Below are positions 4,852-11,900 of a stretch of 13,459 nt of DNA, piece after piece. Every line of letters begins with the position of its first letter. The first letter of the stretch is position 1. The stretch covers positions 3,742 through 17,200 of the forward strand of contig PLEA01000459.1 of the NCBI GenBank assembly GCA_003136335.1. Reading direction: 5' to 3'. The notes under the pieces are model-generated. The model was not told where the DNA came from and ran no database searches. It saw only the letters and a program-made list of their open reading frames with translations. The position numbers were made by a program, and so were the translations under genes. This stretch comes from Acidobacteriaceae bacterium. GTDB lineage: Bacteria; Acidobacteriota; Terriglobia; Terriglobales; SbA1.

Positions 4852-7617
4852 CTAGGGTTGCGCACTGCGCAGCAAGACGACGTCGGATTCGGTATGGCCG
4901 CGCACGATGGCCAGCTGTTTGCCATCAAATGACCAGTGGAAATCGTAGATGTGTTCGGTCTTGAAGTCGGTGAGTGCCTTCCCCTTGGAGCCATCGAGCG
5001 GCTGCAGCCACAGGTTATCCACTCCATTCTCGCGGGCCGGGTAAACGACTGCCTTCCCATCTCTACTCAAGCGCAACAGCCCGAACCGGAAACGATCGAG
5101 ATCTTTGATCACAGCATGCCCCGAATCAGTTTGGACTAGAGCAAGCTTTTCTTTGTGCTCCCCCGAATGCATCAACGTGGGGAACACTATCTGTTTGCCG
5201 TCGGAAGAAATATCGAACGAGAGGGAGAAAGCAGAAACGGGCCCGGCCGCGACCACCTGCGACTGTCCGCCGTCGATCGGCACCCGCGCCAGTTTACCTT
5301 CAGCCTGCTGGTCAACGTAGTATACCCAGCGGCTGTCGGCGGAACACACCGGATAGATATCGAACTTGCCGTTGGTCAGTTGCTTGAGATTCCCACCCGA
5401 CGAATCCACCCGCCAGATGTTCTGGCTTCCCGTCCCGCCGTGAAATCCGAGGATGAACACAACATAGCGGCCATCGGGACAAGCCGAGGGATCGCCGCTG
5501 ACGTGTCCTTCTTCGGTCGTGATCGCGATCTTGGCGCCGGATTCGGTATTGATCTGGTGGAGAGAATTCTCCTGGTCGGTAATCAACTGATTGGCCCGCG
5601 TCCAGGTGAAGTTCGTTGTCGCTCCGGTGGACGTTAACGTCCGCAGCGGACCCTCGGCCGCAGCCGGCATCACGGAAAGATTCCAGCGGTCCTCGTTCAG
5701 TACGGTCGCCAAAACATGGCCATCGGCCGCGAGGCTGAGAGCGGAATAATTGTTAGTGTCGCGGGTGACAGGAGAAAATTTTCCCTCGGGATAAGAGACA
5801 AAAACGATTTGGTTGCGATTGAGATTCGACGCTTGATCGCCTGCCAGCCCCAACAGACCGCTGCCATCGGGCAGCCATGTCGTTAGTCCGACCAAATGTT
5901 CGTTGCTGCTGAAAAATACCTTGAGCATGCCGGTCATTACGTCGACAGCGACCAGGCTCTGCAGCACGTTGCCCACCTGCAGAGCCACGCATGCGATTGT
6001 CTTGCCGTCCGGCGACCAGTCCGGCTGCAGCAGAGCTTGACTCGTCGGTCCGCTGGCCAACACCCTCTCCTCGTTACCCTCGGTGGAGCGGATGATCAGC
6101 TGGTATTTTCCCGGATCGGGATTGTCCGCGCGGATGAAGGCGAATCTTTGCCCGTCCGGCGAAAATGTGATGTTGGAATCCACATCGCTGGCCAGCTTCT
6201 GCGGAGTGCCGCCCAGCAGGGGCGAGCGATAGAGGAACTTCAGTTCGGGATTCCCCGGATCGCTGCGCACGAAATAGAAGTAATTGCCGTCCCGCGAAAA
6301 TCGCAGGCCGTCGTAATACACGTCCGCCGGAGGCTGAACCTGCGTGTTGCTGTTGGTCGGCACATTGCGCAGCCACAGACTCGCCAGCCCGTTGTTTCTC
6401 ATCAGGCTGAGGATGTACTTCCCGTCCGGCGAGAGTGCCGCGGACAGCGCGTCCCCAGTGTCTGTAACCTTGGTTACGGTAAAATTCTGGAACGGTACTG
6501 GACGGTTGCGGGTGACCAGGGAATAGATCCCGTAAGCAGCCGCCGCGATGAGCAGCAACACGATTGCCGCGGTCACACCCGTTCCCAGCTTGTTCTGGCG
6601 CACAGCTGCGACTACGGCAGAACTCTGCGACGAAGCAGCCGGAGACGACGATGAAGTTGCCGCAGCCGGCACCGAGGAGGCCGATCCCGAGACTGTCGCG
6701 GGAATCGACGATGAACCGGGCGCGGCGGCGGTCTTTCTCCCGGATTCGACATCGCGCTTCAGCCGCTTTAGATCGCCACGCAGATCGGCGGCCGACTGGT
6801 AGCGCAGGTCGCGGTCTTTTTCTAAAAGCTTCTCGATGATCTCCTGCAGCTTGGGCGGCAGCGTTGCATTCCACTGCAGCGGAGAAACCGGATCCAGCTC
6901 GAGAATGGCGTGAAACACCACCGCGGAGGTCGCTCCGGAGAAAGGCAGCTTCCCCGTCGCCATCTGGTAGATGACCGTGCCCAGCGAAAACAGGTCCGTC
7001 CGCGTGTCGAGTTCTTCGCCGCGCGCCTGCTCCGGCGACATGTAGGAGATCGTGCCCACAGTCGCGCCCGGACTGGTCAAGTGCGCAAGGTGGGATGAAT
7101 CTTGCGTGGCGCCGATCGTTTCCATCTGGATCTCGGGACGGGTCAGCTTAGCCAGACCGAAATCCAGCACCTTCACCTGCCCGCGCGGCGAAAGAAAAAT
7201 ATTCGCCGGCTTGATGTCACGATGGATGATTCCCTTGGCATGCGCGGCATCGAGCGCGTCGGCGAGTTGTATCGCAATGTCGAGCAGGCGGTCGGTTGGC
7301 AGCGGGCCGGTGTGAAGCTTCTGATCGAGGTTCTGTCCCTCGAGCAGTTCCATCGCGATGAACGACTGCACGTTCTCGCCCTGTGCTTTTTCGACCGCGT
7401 AGATCGTACAAATATTCGGATGATTCAGCGCCGATGCGGTGCGCGCCTCCAGCAGAAAACGATCGAGCGCGTTCTGATCGCTCGACAGTTGCGGCGGCAG
7501 GAACTTCAGCGCAACTTTGCGTCCGAGGTTCAGGTCTTCCGCCTCGTACACCACTCCCATGCCACCGCTGCCCAATTGACCCGTGATGCGATAGTGCGAG
7601 ATGGTCTGATTGATCAT
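4852..7617 (-). CDS. Membrane Ser/Thr protein kinase with C-terminal PD40/TolB-type beta-propeller
   Basis: The 921-residue protein (start ATG 7617) has an N-terminal PknB-type kinase domain (about 8-280) with every catalytic element: Gly-loop GSGGMG (16-21), Lys38 in VALKFL, HRDIKPAN with catalytic Asp134, DFG at Asp152, and MSPEQARG near 193-200. A disordered linker of Ala/Ser/Pro (about 297-337) leads to one membrane helix (about 348-368, VTAAIVLLLIAAAAYGIYSL). The remaining 550 residues lie outside the membrane and carry repeated PD40/WD40-like strands (ALSPDGKYI, TFSPDGQRFAFI, DWSPDGKTIACV, LSRDGKAVVYP, WSFDGKQLAIV), so a propeller sensor is likely. The kinase side would phosphorylate cytoplasmic targets. 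A GTG at 7629 in frame is an alternative start; neither has a Shine-Dalgarno. Ligand and substrates are unknown. This architecture is abundant in Acidobacteriota. Confidence 0.93.
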   Translation of the reverse strand: MINQTISHYRITGQLGSGGMGVVYEAEDLNLGRKVALKFLPPQLSSDQNALDRFLLEARTASALNHPNICTIYAVEKAQGENVQSFIAMELLEGQNLDQKLHTGPLPTDRLLDIAIQLADALDAAHAKGIIHRDIKPANIFLSPRGQVKVLDFGLAKLTRPEIQMETIGATQDSSHLAHLTSPGATVGTISYMSPEQARGEELDTRTDLFSLGTVIYQMATGKLPFSGATSAVVFHAILELDPVSPLQWNATLPPKLQEIIEKLLEKDRDLRYQSAADLRGDLKRLKRDVESGRKTAAAPGSSSIPATVSGSASSVPAAATSSSSPAASSQSSAVVAAVRQNKLGTGVTAAIVLLLIAAAAYGIYSLVTRNRPVPFQNFTVTKVTDTGDALSAALSPDGKYILSLMRNNGLASLWLRNVPTNSNTQVQPPADVYYDGLRFSRDGNYFYFVRSDPGNPELKFLYRSPLLGGTPQKLASDVDSNITFSPDGQRFAFIRADNPDPGKYQLIIRSTEGNEERVLASGPTSQALLQPDWSPDGKTIACVALQVGNVLQSLVAVDVMTGMLKVFFSSNEHLVGLTTWLPDGSGLLGLAGDQASNLNRNQIVFVSYPEGKFSPVTRDTNNYSALSLAADGHVLATVLNEDRWNLSVMPAAAEGPLRTLTSTGATTNFTWTRANQLITDQENSLHQINTESGAKIAITTEEGHVSGDPSACPDGRYVVFILGFHGGTGSQNIWRVDSSGGNLKQLTNGKFDIYPVCSADSRWVYYVDQQAEGKLARVPIDGGQSQVVAAGPVSAFSLSFDISSDGKQIVFPTLMHSGEHKEKLALVQTDSGHAVIKDLDRFRFGLLRLSRDGKAVVYPARENGVDNLWLQPLDGSKGKALTDFKTEHIYDFHWSFDGKQLAIVRGHTESDVVLLRSAQP

Positions 7618-7646
7618 CGTGAATTGCACATAAAAAAAGGAATTCT

Positions 7647-7675
7647 ATCTTAGGTGGGATGGCGGAGGGCGTCAA
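7647..7675 (-). promoter_or_regulatory. Candidate sigma70 promoter of the kinase gene
   Basis: On the minus strand TTGACG (7675-7670, 5 of 6 consensus bases) and TAAGAT (7652-7647) are exactly 17 nt apart. The predicted start of transcription is near 7640, giving a leader of about 20 nt before ATG 7617. It is the best-formed promoter in the window. Confidence 0.5.
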
Positions 7676-7773
7676 CGCACGTTTGCTGCTCATCTACTCC
7701 TGCAGGCATCGATCAATTGATTTATATTTCCATCGCAGCTCAGCCGCCGTCCCCGCGAATGAAGGACTATGAA

Positions 7774-7778
7774 AGAGG
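7774..7778 (+). promoter_or_regulatory. Ribosome binding site of the hexosaminidase gene
   Basis: AGAGG lies 4 nt before ATG 7783 and 7 nt before ATG 7786. It supports a start at this ATG pair, directly before the signal peptide, over the further-upstream start codons at 7654 and 7759. Confidence 0.5.
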
Positions 7779-7782
7779 CGTC

Positions 7783-9867
7783 ATGATGCGTCGACTAGCA
7801 GTCGCTGTGATCTTCGCAAATTTCGCGGTATTGTCCGTGTCTATCGGCTCTGCTCAGGTGACATCGTCACAAAGTTCAGCCCCTGGGTTCTTCAATGCCC
7901 TCATGCCGCAGCCGTCGCAGCTTTCCACGGAGGAAGGCCGCCTCGTGATCACACAATCGTTTAGTACGGTTACGGACCACGTCCGAGACGCGCGTCTCGA
8001 CTCTGCCATAGCGCGTAGTCTCGGCCGCATCAAGAATCGGACTGGCCTTTCCATTGCTTCGTCCCTGGAAAGCGACGCCGCGTCCGCGGCGCTGGTCATC
8101 ACCGTCGAGGGCGCTGGAGAAGCTATCCAGTCAATCGAAGAAGACGAATCTTATTCGCTTGAAATCACCTCATCGAGCGCGCATCTTCGAGCCGCGACGG
8201 TCGTCGGAGCGATGCACGGCCTCGCAACTCTCGAACAGCTGATTCAGTCCGACGCAACCGGGTATTTCATTCCGGCCGTGGCCATTCACGACACACCGCG
8301 CTTTCGTTGGCGCGGCCTGATGATCGACTGCGGACGCCACTTCATACCCGTAGACGTTCTGAAACGGACACTCGACGGCATGGCATCGGTTAAGCTCAAC
8401 GTCTTCCACTGGCATCTGAGCGAAGACCAGGGCTTCCGCATCGAGAGTAAAGCTTTCCCCAAGCTAACCGAACTTGGTTCGGACGGACTGTTTTACACGC
8501 AGGAGGAAGCGCGGGAAATCGTCGCTTACGCGCGTGAACGTGGCATCCGCGTGGTGCCGGAGTTCGACATGCCGGGGCACACCAGTGCATGGTTCGTGGG
8601 ATATCCGGATCTCGCGAGCGCTCCCGGTCCGTTCCACATTGAGCGGAAATTCGGGGTCTTCGACCCGGTGATGGATCCCACCCGAGAAAGCACCTACAGG
8701 TTTCTCGATACATTCATCGGAGAGATGGCCGCCATCTTTCCTGACCATTTCATGCACATCGGAGGGGACGAGAACAACGGCGTCGAGTGGAAGGCGAATC
8801 CGCGCATCCAGAGTTTCATGCGCGAACACAATCTTAAAGACACGGCCGCGCTACAAAACTATTTCAATCAGCGTCTCCTCAAACTTCTGGAAAAACATGG
8901 CAAGCACATGATCGGCTGGGACGAGATTCTCAAGCCTGAACTGCCCAAGGATGTCATGGTGCAGAGTTGGCGCGGCTTCGACTCACTCGCCGCCGGAGCC
9001 AGAAATGGATACACCGGCATCCTCTCCGCCGGCTACTATTTGAATCTGATGAGTCCGGCCACGGCACACTATATGGTCGATCCTTTGCCTGAAGGCACCG
9101 ACCTCAGCCCGGAGCAGCAGGCACGCATTTTAGGCGGAGAAGCTTGCATGTGGGAGGAGCAGACGAGCGCCCTGGACATCGATTCACGTATCTGGCCGCG
9201 TTTGGCGGCCATCGCCGAGCGGCTCTGGTCGCCGCGTAATGTAAACGACGTGGATGATATGGACCGGCGGCTTGAGGTTGAGTCGCTGCGACTGGAGGGT
9301 TTTGGGCTCACCCACATCTCGCAGGAAGATGCTAGTTTGCGCCAGTTGAGCGGAACTCGGCAGATTGGTCCCTTGCAGATTCTTGCTTCTGTTCTTGAGC
9401 CTGTCCCCTTCGACCAGCGCGCGCACCTGCAGCACGCCAATCAACGGACGCCACTCGATCGGCTGGTGGACGCTGTTCCGCCCGACCCGCCGTCGCGCCA
9501 CAATTTTGAGCTGCTCGTACGCGCTTACCTGCTGAAACCAGGCGCGCAAACCGAGGAAGAAAGAGAGTTAACTGCGACCTTCAAGGCCTGGGTGAGTGCG
9601 GAGCCGGGAATCCTGCGCTCGATGAGCGTCTCGCCCCTGCTCGCCGAGGCCGAACCACGAGCTCAGCAGCTCGCCGAACTGGGTACGGTAGGTCTCGAAG
9701 CGGTTTCTTATCTTTCTTCGGGATTGCCTGCAACCGCTGGTTGGAAGGCCGCGACACTTGCCGTCTTAGATGAAGCCGAGAAGCCGCAGGCACTGGTTCG
9801 CTTTACGGTCCTTAAGCCCCTGCGCGATCTGGTCAATGCGGTTCAAGAGGCGCCTAGCGGCAAGTAA
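7783..9867 (+). CDS. Secreted beta-N-acetylhexosaminidase, GH20
   Basis: GH20 enzymes remove terminal GlcNAc/GalNAc from chitin oligomers, glycoproteins or peptidoglycan fragments by substrate-assisted catalysis. The 694-residue protein has a signal peptide (MMRRLAVAVIFANFAVLSVS, cleaved after GSAQ). Next come a GH20b-type alpha/beta domain (about 35-170, ending GAMHGLATLEQL) and the (beta/alpha)8 catalytic domain: RWRGLMIDCGRHF, then FHWHLSEDQGFR (208-219) and EFDMPGHT. HIGGDE carries the catalytic Asp329-Glu330 pair, and a strand GWDEIL follows. About 190 C-terminal residues (from about 505) are helix-rich and not a domain I recognise. An open frame extends upstream to 7654, but the RBS and signal peptide favour 7783 or 7786. 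It is divergent from the kinase and converges on the trehalase gene. Export to the periplasm or outside is inferred. Confidence 0.93.
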   Translation: MMRRLAVAVIFANFAVLSVSIGSAQVTSSQSSAPGFFNALMPQPSQLSTEEGRLVITQSFSTVTDHVRDARLDSAIARSLGRIKNRTGLSIASSLESDAASAALVITVEGAGEAIQSIEEDESYSLEITSSSAHLRAATVVGAMHGLATLEQLIQSDATGYFIPAVAIHDTPRFRWRGLMIDCGRHFIPVDVLKRTLDGMASVKLNVFHWHLSEDQGFRIESKAFPKLTELGSDGLFYTQEEAREIVAYARERGIRVVPEFDMPGHTSAWFVGYPDLASAPGPFHIERKFGVFDPVMDPTRESTYRFLDTFIGEMAAIFPDHFMHIGGDENNGVEWKANPRIQSFMREHNLKDTAALQNYFNQRLLKLLEKHGKHMIGWDEILKPELPKDVMVQSWRGFDSLAAGARNGYTGILSAGYYLNLMSPATAHYMVDPLPEGTDLSPEQQARILGGEACMWEEQTSALDIDSRIWPRLAAIAERLWSPRNVNDVDDMDRRLEVESLRLEGFGLTHISQEDASLRQLSGTRQIGPLQILASVLEPVPFDQRAHLQHANQRTPLDRLVDAVPPDPPSRHNFELLVRAYLLKPGAQTEEERELTATFKAWVSAEPGILRSMSVSPLLAEAEPRAQQLAELGTVGLEAVSYLSSGLPATAGWKAATLAVLDEAEKPQALVRFTVLKPLRDLVNAVQEAPSGK

Positions 9868-9904
9868 GATCATTACGATGTTCGCGATTCATTCCGAAGG
9901 ATCC

Positions 9905-11650
9905 TCACTTCGAGGTTGACAGCCGTTCATTCTGTTCGTTCTGCAGCCGCTCGACCATCTCTTTCGGCAATGCGTGCAGGAGTTCGAGAAACGCGGCATT
10001 GGTCCAGCCGAAGCCGACCACATTCATTTCGTAGCCAAGTTCCACGTGCGCTTCTGACGACTGCGTCACCACGTTGTACTTTTCTTTGATCGTGCCGTCG
10101 CGGCGGAAATTTTCCGCGACTGTCGACAGGAACTCGTAGGAAACGCGATCCGCGTCCGCGTTGTAGCCATAGCGCCGCAGGCCGTCGATCGCCAGCATTT
10201 CGATGTTCCCCCAGCCGTAGGGCAAATCCCACTGCGCGCCGGTCTCTATGGTGCTCATGGGAAGGCCCCCGGGCCGCTCAAAGGTTTTCAGGCTGCCCGC
10301 AACTGCCTTTGCCTGCTCTGGCGTCGCCAGACCAGCCCACAGCGGATAGAACGTCGATGCGTACCGATAATTCGACATCCGGCTGGTCTGAAAGTTGTAA
10401 TCGAAAAACAGGCCCTGCTCCTGGTTCCACAGGTAGCGCGAGATGAGTTTCTTGCGCTCCTCCGCCCGCTGGTTCCATTTCTTCGCGTCTTCGCCGTGCC
10501 CCAGCCGAAGGCTGATCTGCTCCAGATCCTTTTCTGTCTTGTAGAGCAGGCTGTTCAAACACACCGGCGCGTAGTGATGCGTGGCCGCGCCGAAGGGCCC
10601 GAAGCGAAAGCTCACATCGAACCCGGACTCGCGCATGGAGCGGTCGCCTTTGTAATAATCCGCGCTCAGCTTGAACTGCTTCGCCTTCTCGCACTCGGCG
10701 CGCGCCATCGTCAGGGGCACGTCGCAAACTTGCAGAGAATATGGCGAGCCCGCGACCGCCTGGGTTGTTCCCGGCTTGGTCTCCACCACATAGTCGTTCG
10801 CTTCGGCCGGATGCAAAAAGAAATACTGCGCCACCTTGCGGTAGAAGCCGCTTTCGTCTTGAACCGCTTCCGCAGGTGGCCCGTCGCCAAAATCATAATA
10901 GCGCGACAGACCAGTCTGCCCCGCCAAATGCGGATCGCGGGTCCACATCCCGTAGTCTTTTTCAAGGTCGGCGTAGGCGCGCTCCAGCCACGCTTTGTCG
11001 GTGTGTCCATCCTTCTGCGTGGCGCGGTAGACATCCACGAACATGGAACTCAGAAATGGAGGCTGCGATCGCGTGAGGTAGTAAGTGCGATTTGCGTTGA
11101 GCATTGCGCCATAGTGCTCAATCTCGAAGAAGAAGTTGTCGACCATCCCTCGCGCCAGTTCCACTCGTCCGGCTCGAAGCAGCCCGCGAATAATGAAGTA
11201 GCTGTCCCATCCATACATCTCGTTGAAGCGCCCGCCGGGAACTACGTATTTGTCCGGCAGGTAAAGCAAGCCGTGCGGCTGGATCTTACCCGTATCGATC
11301 TCGCCCAAGCGATGGATCTCCACCGGCAGATGTTCGACGCGAACGTTGCAGTCCGTCGCTAGCTTCTGGACCGCCGCCGGTTCGGCTACCTCCGCCGGCA
11401 AATACAGCACAGGAGGCACCTTGATCTTGGGATCGACAACGCTCCCGCAGTCGGTCATGGAGCGAGTCAGCGTGTCCCAGGCCGAAGAAATGTAGTTGAG
11501 GATCGGCTTGAGTCCCTGATCTGCCGGGGCGCTCGCCGGCGCTGCGACAGCCTGAGCATTCGCGAAGGTGCAGAGCAGCGCGAGGAAAAGGAAATGGCGA
11601 ATGATGAAGGCGAGACGGCTGCGCGATTGATCAGAACCCTGAATGCTCAT
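9905..11650 (-). CDS. Secreted alpha,alpha-trehalase, GH37
   Basis: GH37 trehalase splits trehalose into two glucose molecules with inversion. From ATG 11650 the protein has 581 residues: signal peptide (about 1-33, ending CTFANAQA) and an (alpha/alpha)6 barrel. Trehalase signature 1 is present as PGGRFNEMYGWDSYF (138-152), and signature 2 as QWDLPYGWGN (473-482). The likely catalytic acid is Asp345 in ESGFDVSFRF, aligned by motif with Asp312 of E. coli TreA. The likely base is Glu541 in GYEMNVVGFGWTN, which replaces the usual GGGGEY glycine-rich stretch. KEKYNV before it is also typical. The glycine-rich loop is diverged, so substrate preference could be shifted. ATG 11674 in frame is an alternative start; a GAGG lies 12 nt before ATG 11650. 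Export suggests use of external trehalose. Confidence 0.9.
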   Translation of the reverse strand: MSIQGSDQSRSRLAFIIRHFLFLALLCTFANAQAVAAPASAPADQGLKPILNYISSAWDTLTRSMTDCGSVVDPKIKVPPVLYLPAEVAEPAAVQKLATDCNVRVEHLPVEIHRLGEIDTGKIQPHGLLYLPDKYVVPGGRFNEMYGWDSYFIIRGLLRAGRVELARGMVDNFFFEIEHYGAMLNANRTYYLTRSQPPFLSSMFVDVYRATQKDGHTDKAWLERAYADLEKDYGMWTRDPHLAGQTGLSRYYDFGDGPPAEAVQDESGFYRKVAQYFFLHPAEANDYVVETKPGTTQAVAGSPYSLQVCDVPLTMARAECEKAKQFKLSADYYKGDRSMRESGFDVSFRFGPFGAATHHYAPVCLNSLLYKTEKDLEQISLRLGHGEDAKKWNQRAEERKKLISRYLWNQEQGLFFDYNFQTSRMSNYRYASTFYPLWAGLATPEQAKAVAGSLKTFERPGGLPMSTIETGAQWDLPYGWGNIEMLAIDGLRRYGYNADADRVSYEFLSTVAENFRRDGTIKEKYNVVTQSSEAHVELGYEMNVVGFGWTNAAFLELLHALPKEMVERLQNEQNERLSTSK

Positions 11651-11900
11651 GGTGTGTGAAAGCCTCGTCATCATAAACGCGTGGCGAGTAAGCGACCAAA
11701 CTAATTTGGACGAAGTACCGCAGCGGACTTCTCTGGACGAGTTGCCGGACTGCGCGCCAAATCCCTCCCTGCGCCTGAAAACGGCTCCGCTCAGGATGAT
11801 GCCACAAGAGACTGTCGAGACTTAAACTGCGGCTGCCCCCGAGCGCTGCGGTTTTGGTTTATGCTAGGTAATTTGCCATTTGCTGTCTGAGGGGGCGCAG
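11651..11900. other. Divergent intergenic region between trehalase and the Asp-box protein
   Basis: These 250 bp separate two outward-facing genes and should hold both promoters. No convincing -35/-10 pair was found. An imperfect 14-bp palindrome, CCAAACTAATTTGG (11697-11710), is a possible operator near the trehalase start. A small open frame across 11643-11825 has no coding features and is not called. Confidence 0.3.
11889..11895 (+). promoter_or_regulatory. Ribosome binding site for the GTG start of the Asp-box protein
   Basis: GAGGGGG ends 5 nt before GTG 11901. A nearby ATG at 11914 is out of frame. This Shine-Dalgarno and the signal peptide that follows fix the start. Confidence 0.6.

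Noticed and set aside
5896..6654. Open frame of 252 codons on the plus strand
   Set aside because: It is antisense to the propeller and linker region of the kinase and has a composition unlike a real protein.
7653..7662. GGGATGG in the kinase promoter spacer, also found in the palindrome at 487-504
   Set aside because: Seven bases shared at two sites in GC-rich DNA can be chance, and the kinase site lacks the inverted half.
7654..7782. Upstream extension of the hexosaminidase frame
   Set aside because: It would place 43 non-hydrophobic residues before the signal peptide and overlap the kinase promoter; the AGAGG supports ATG 7783/7786.
10496..11362. Long open frame of 288 codons on the plus strand
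   Set aside because: It lies antisense to the trehalase gene and shows no domain; high GC makes such frames common.
11643..11825. Small 60-codon frame in the trehalase / Asp-box gap
   Set aside because: No RBS, no recognisable motif, and it overlaps the trehalase 5' end.
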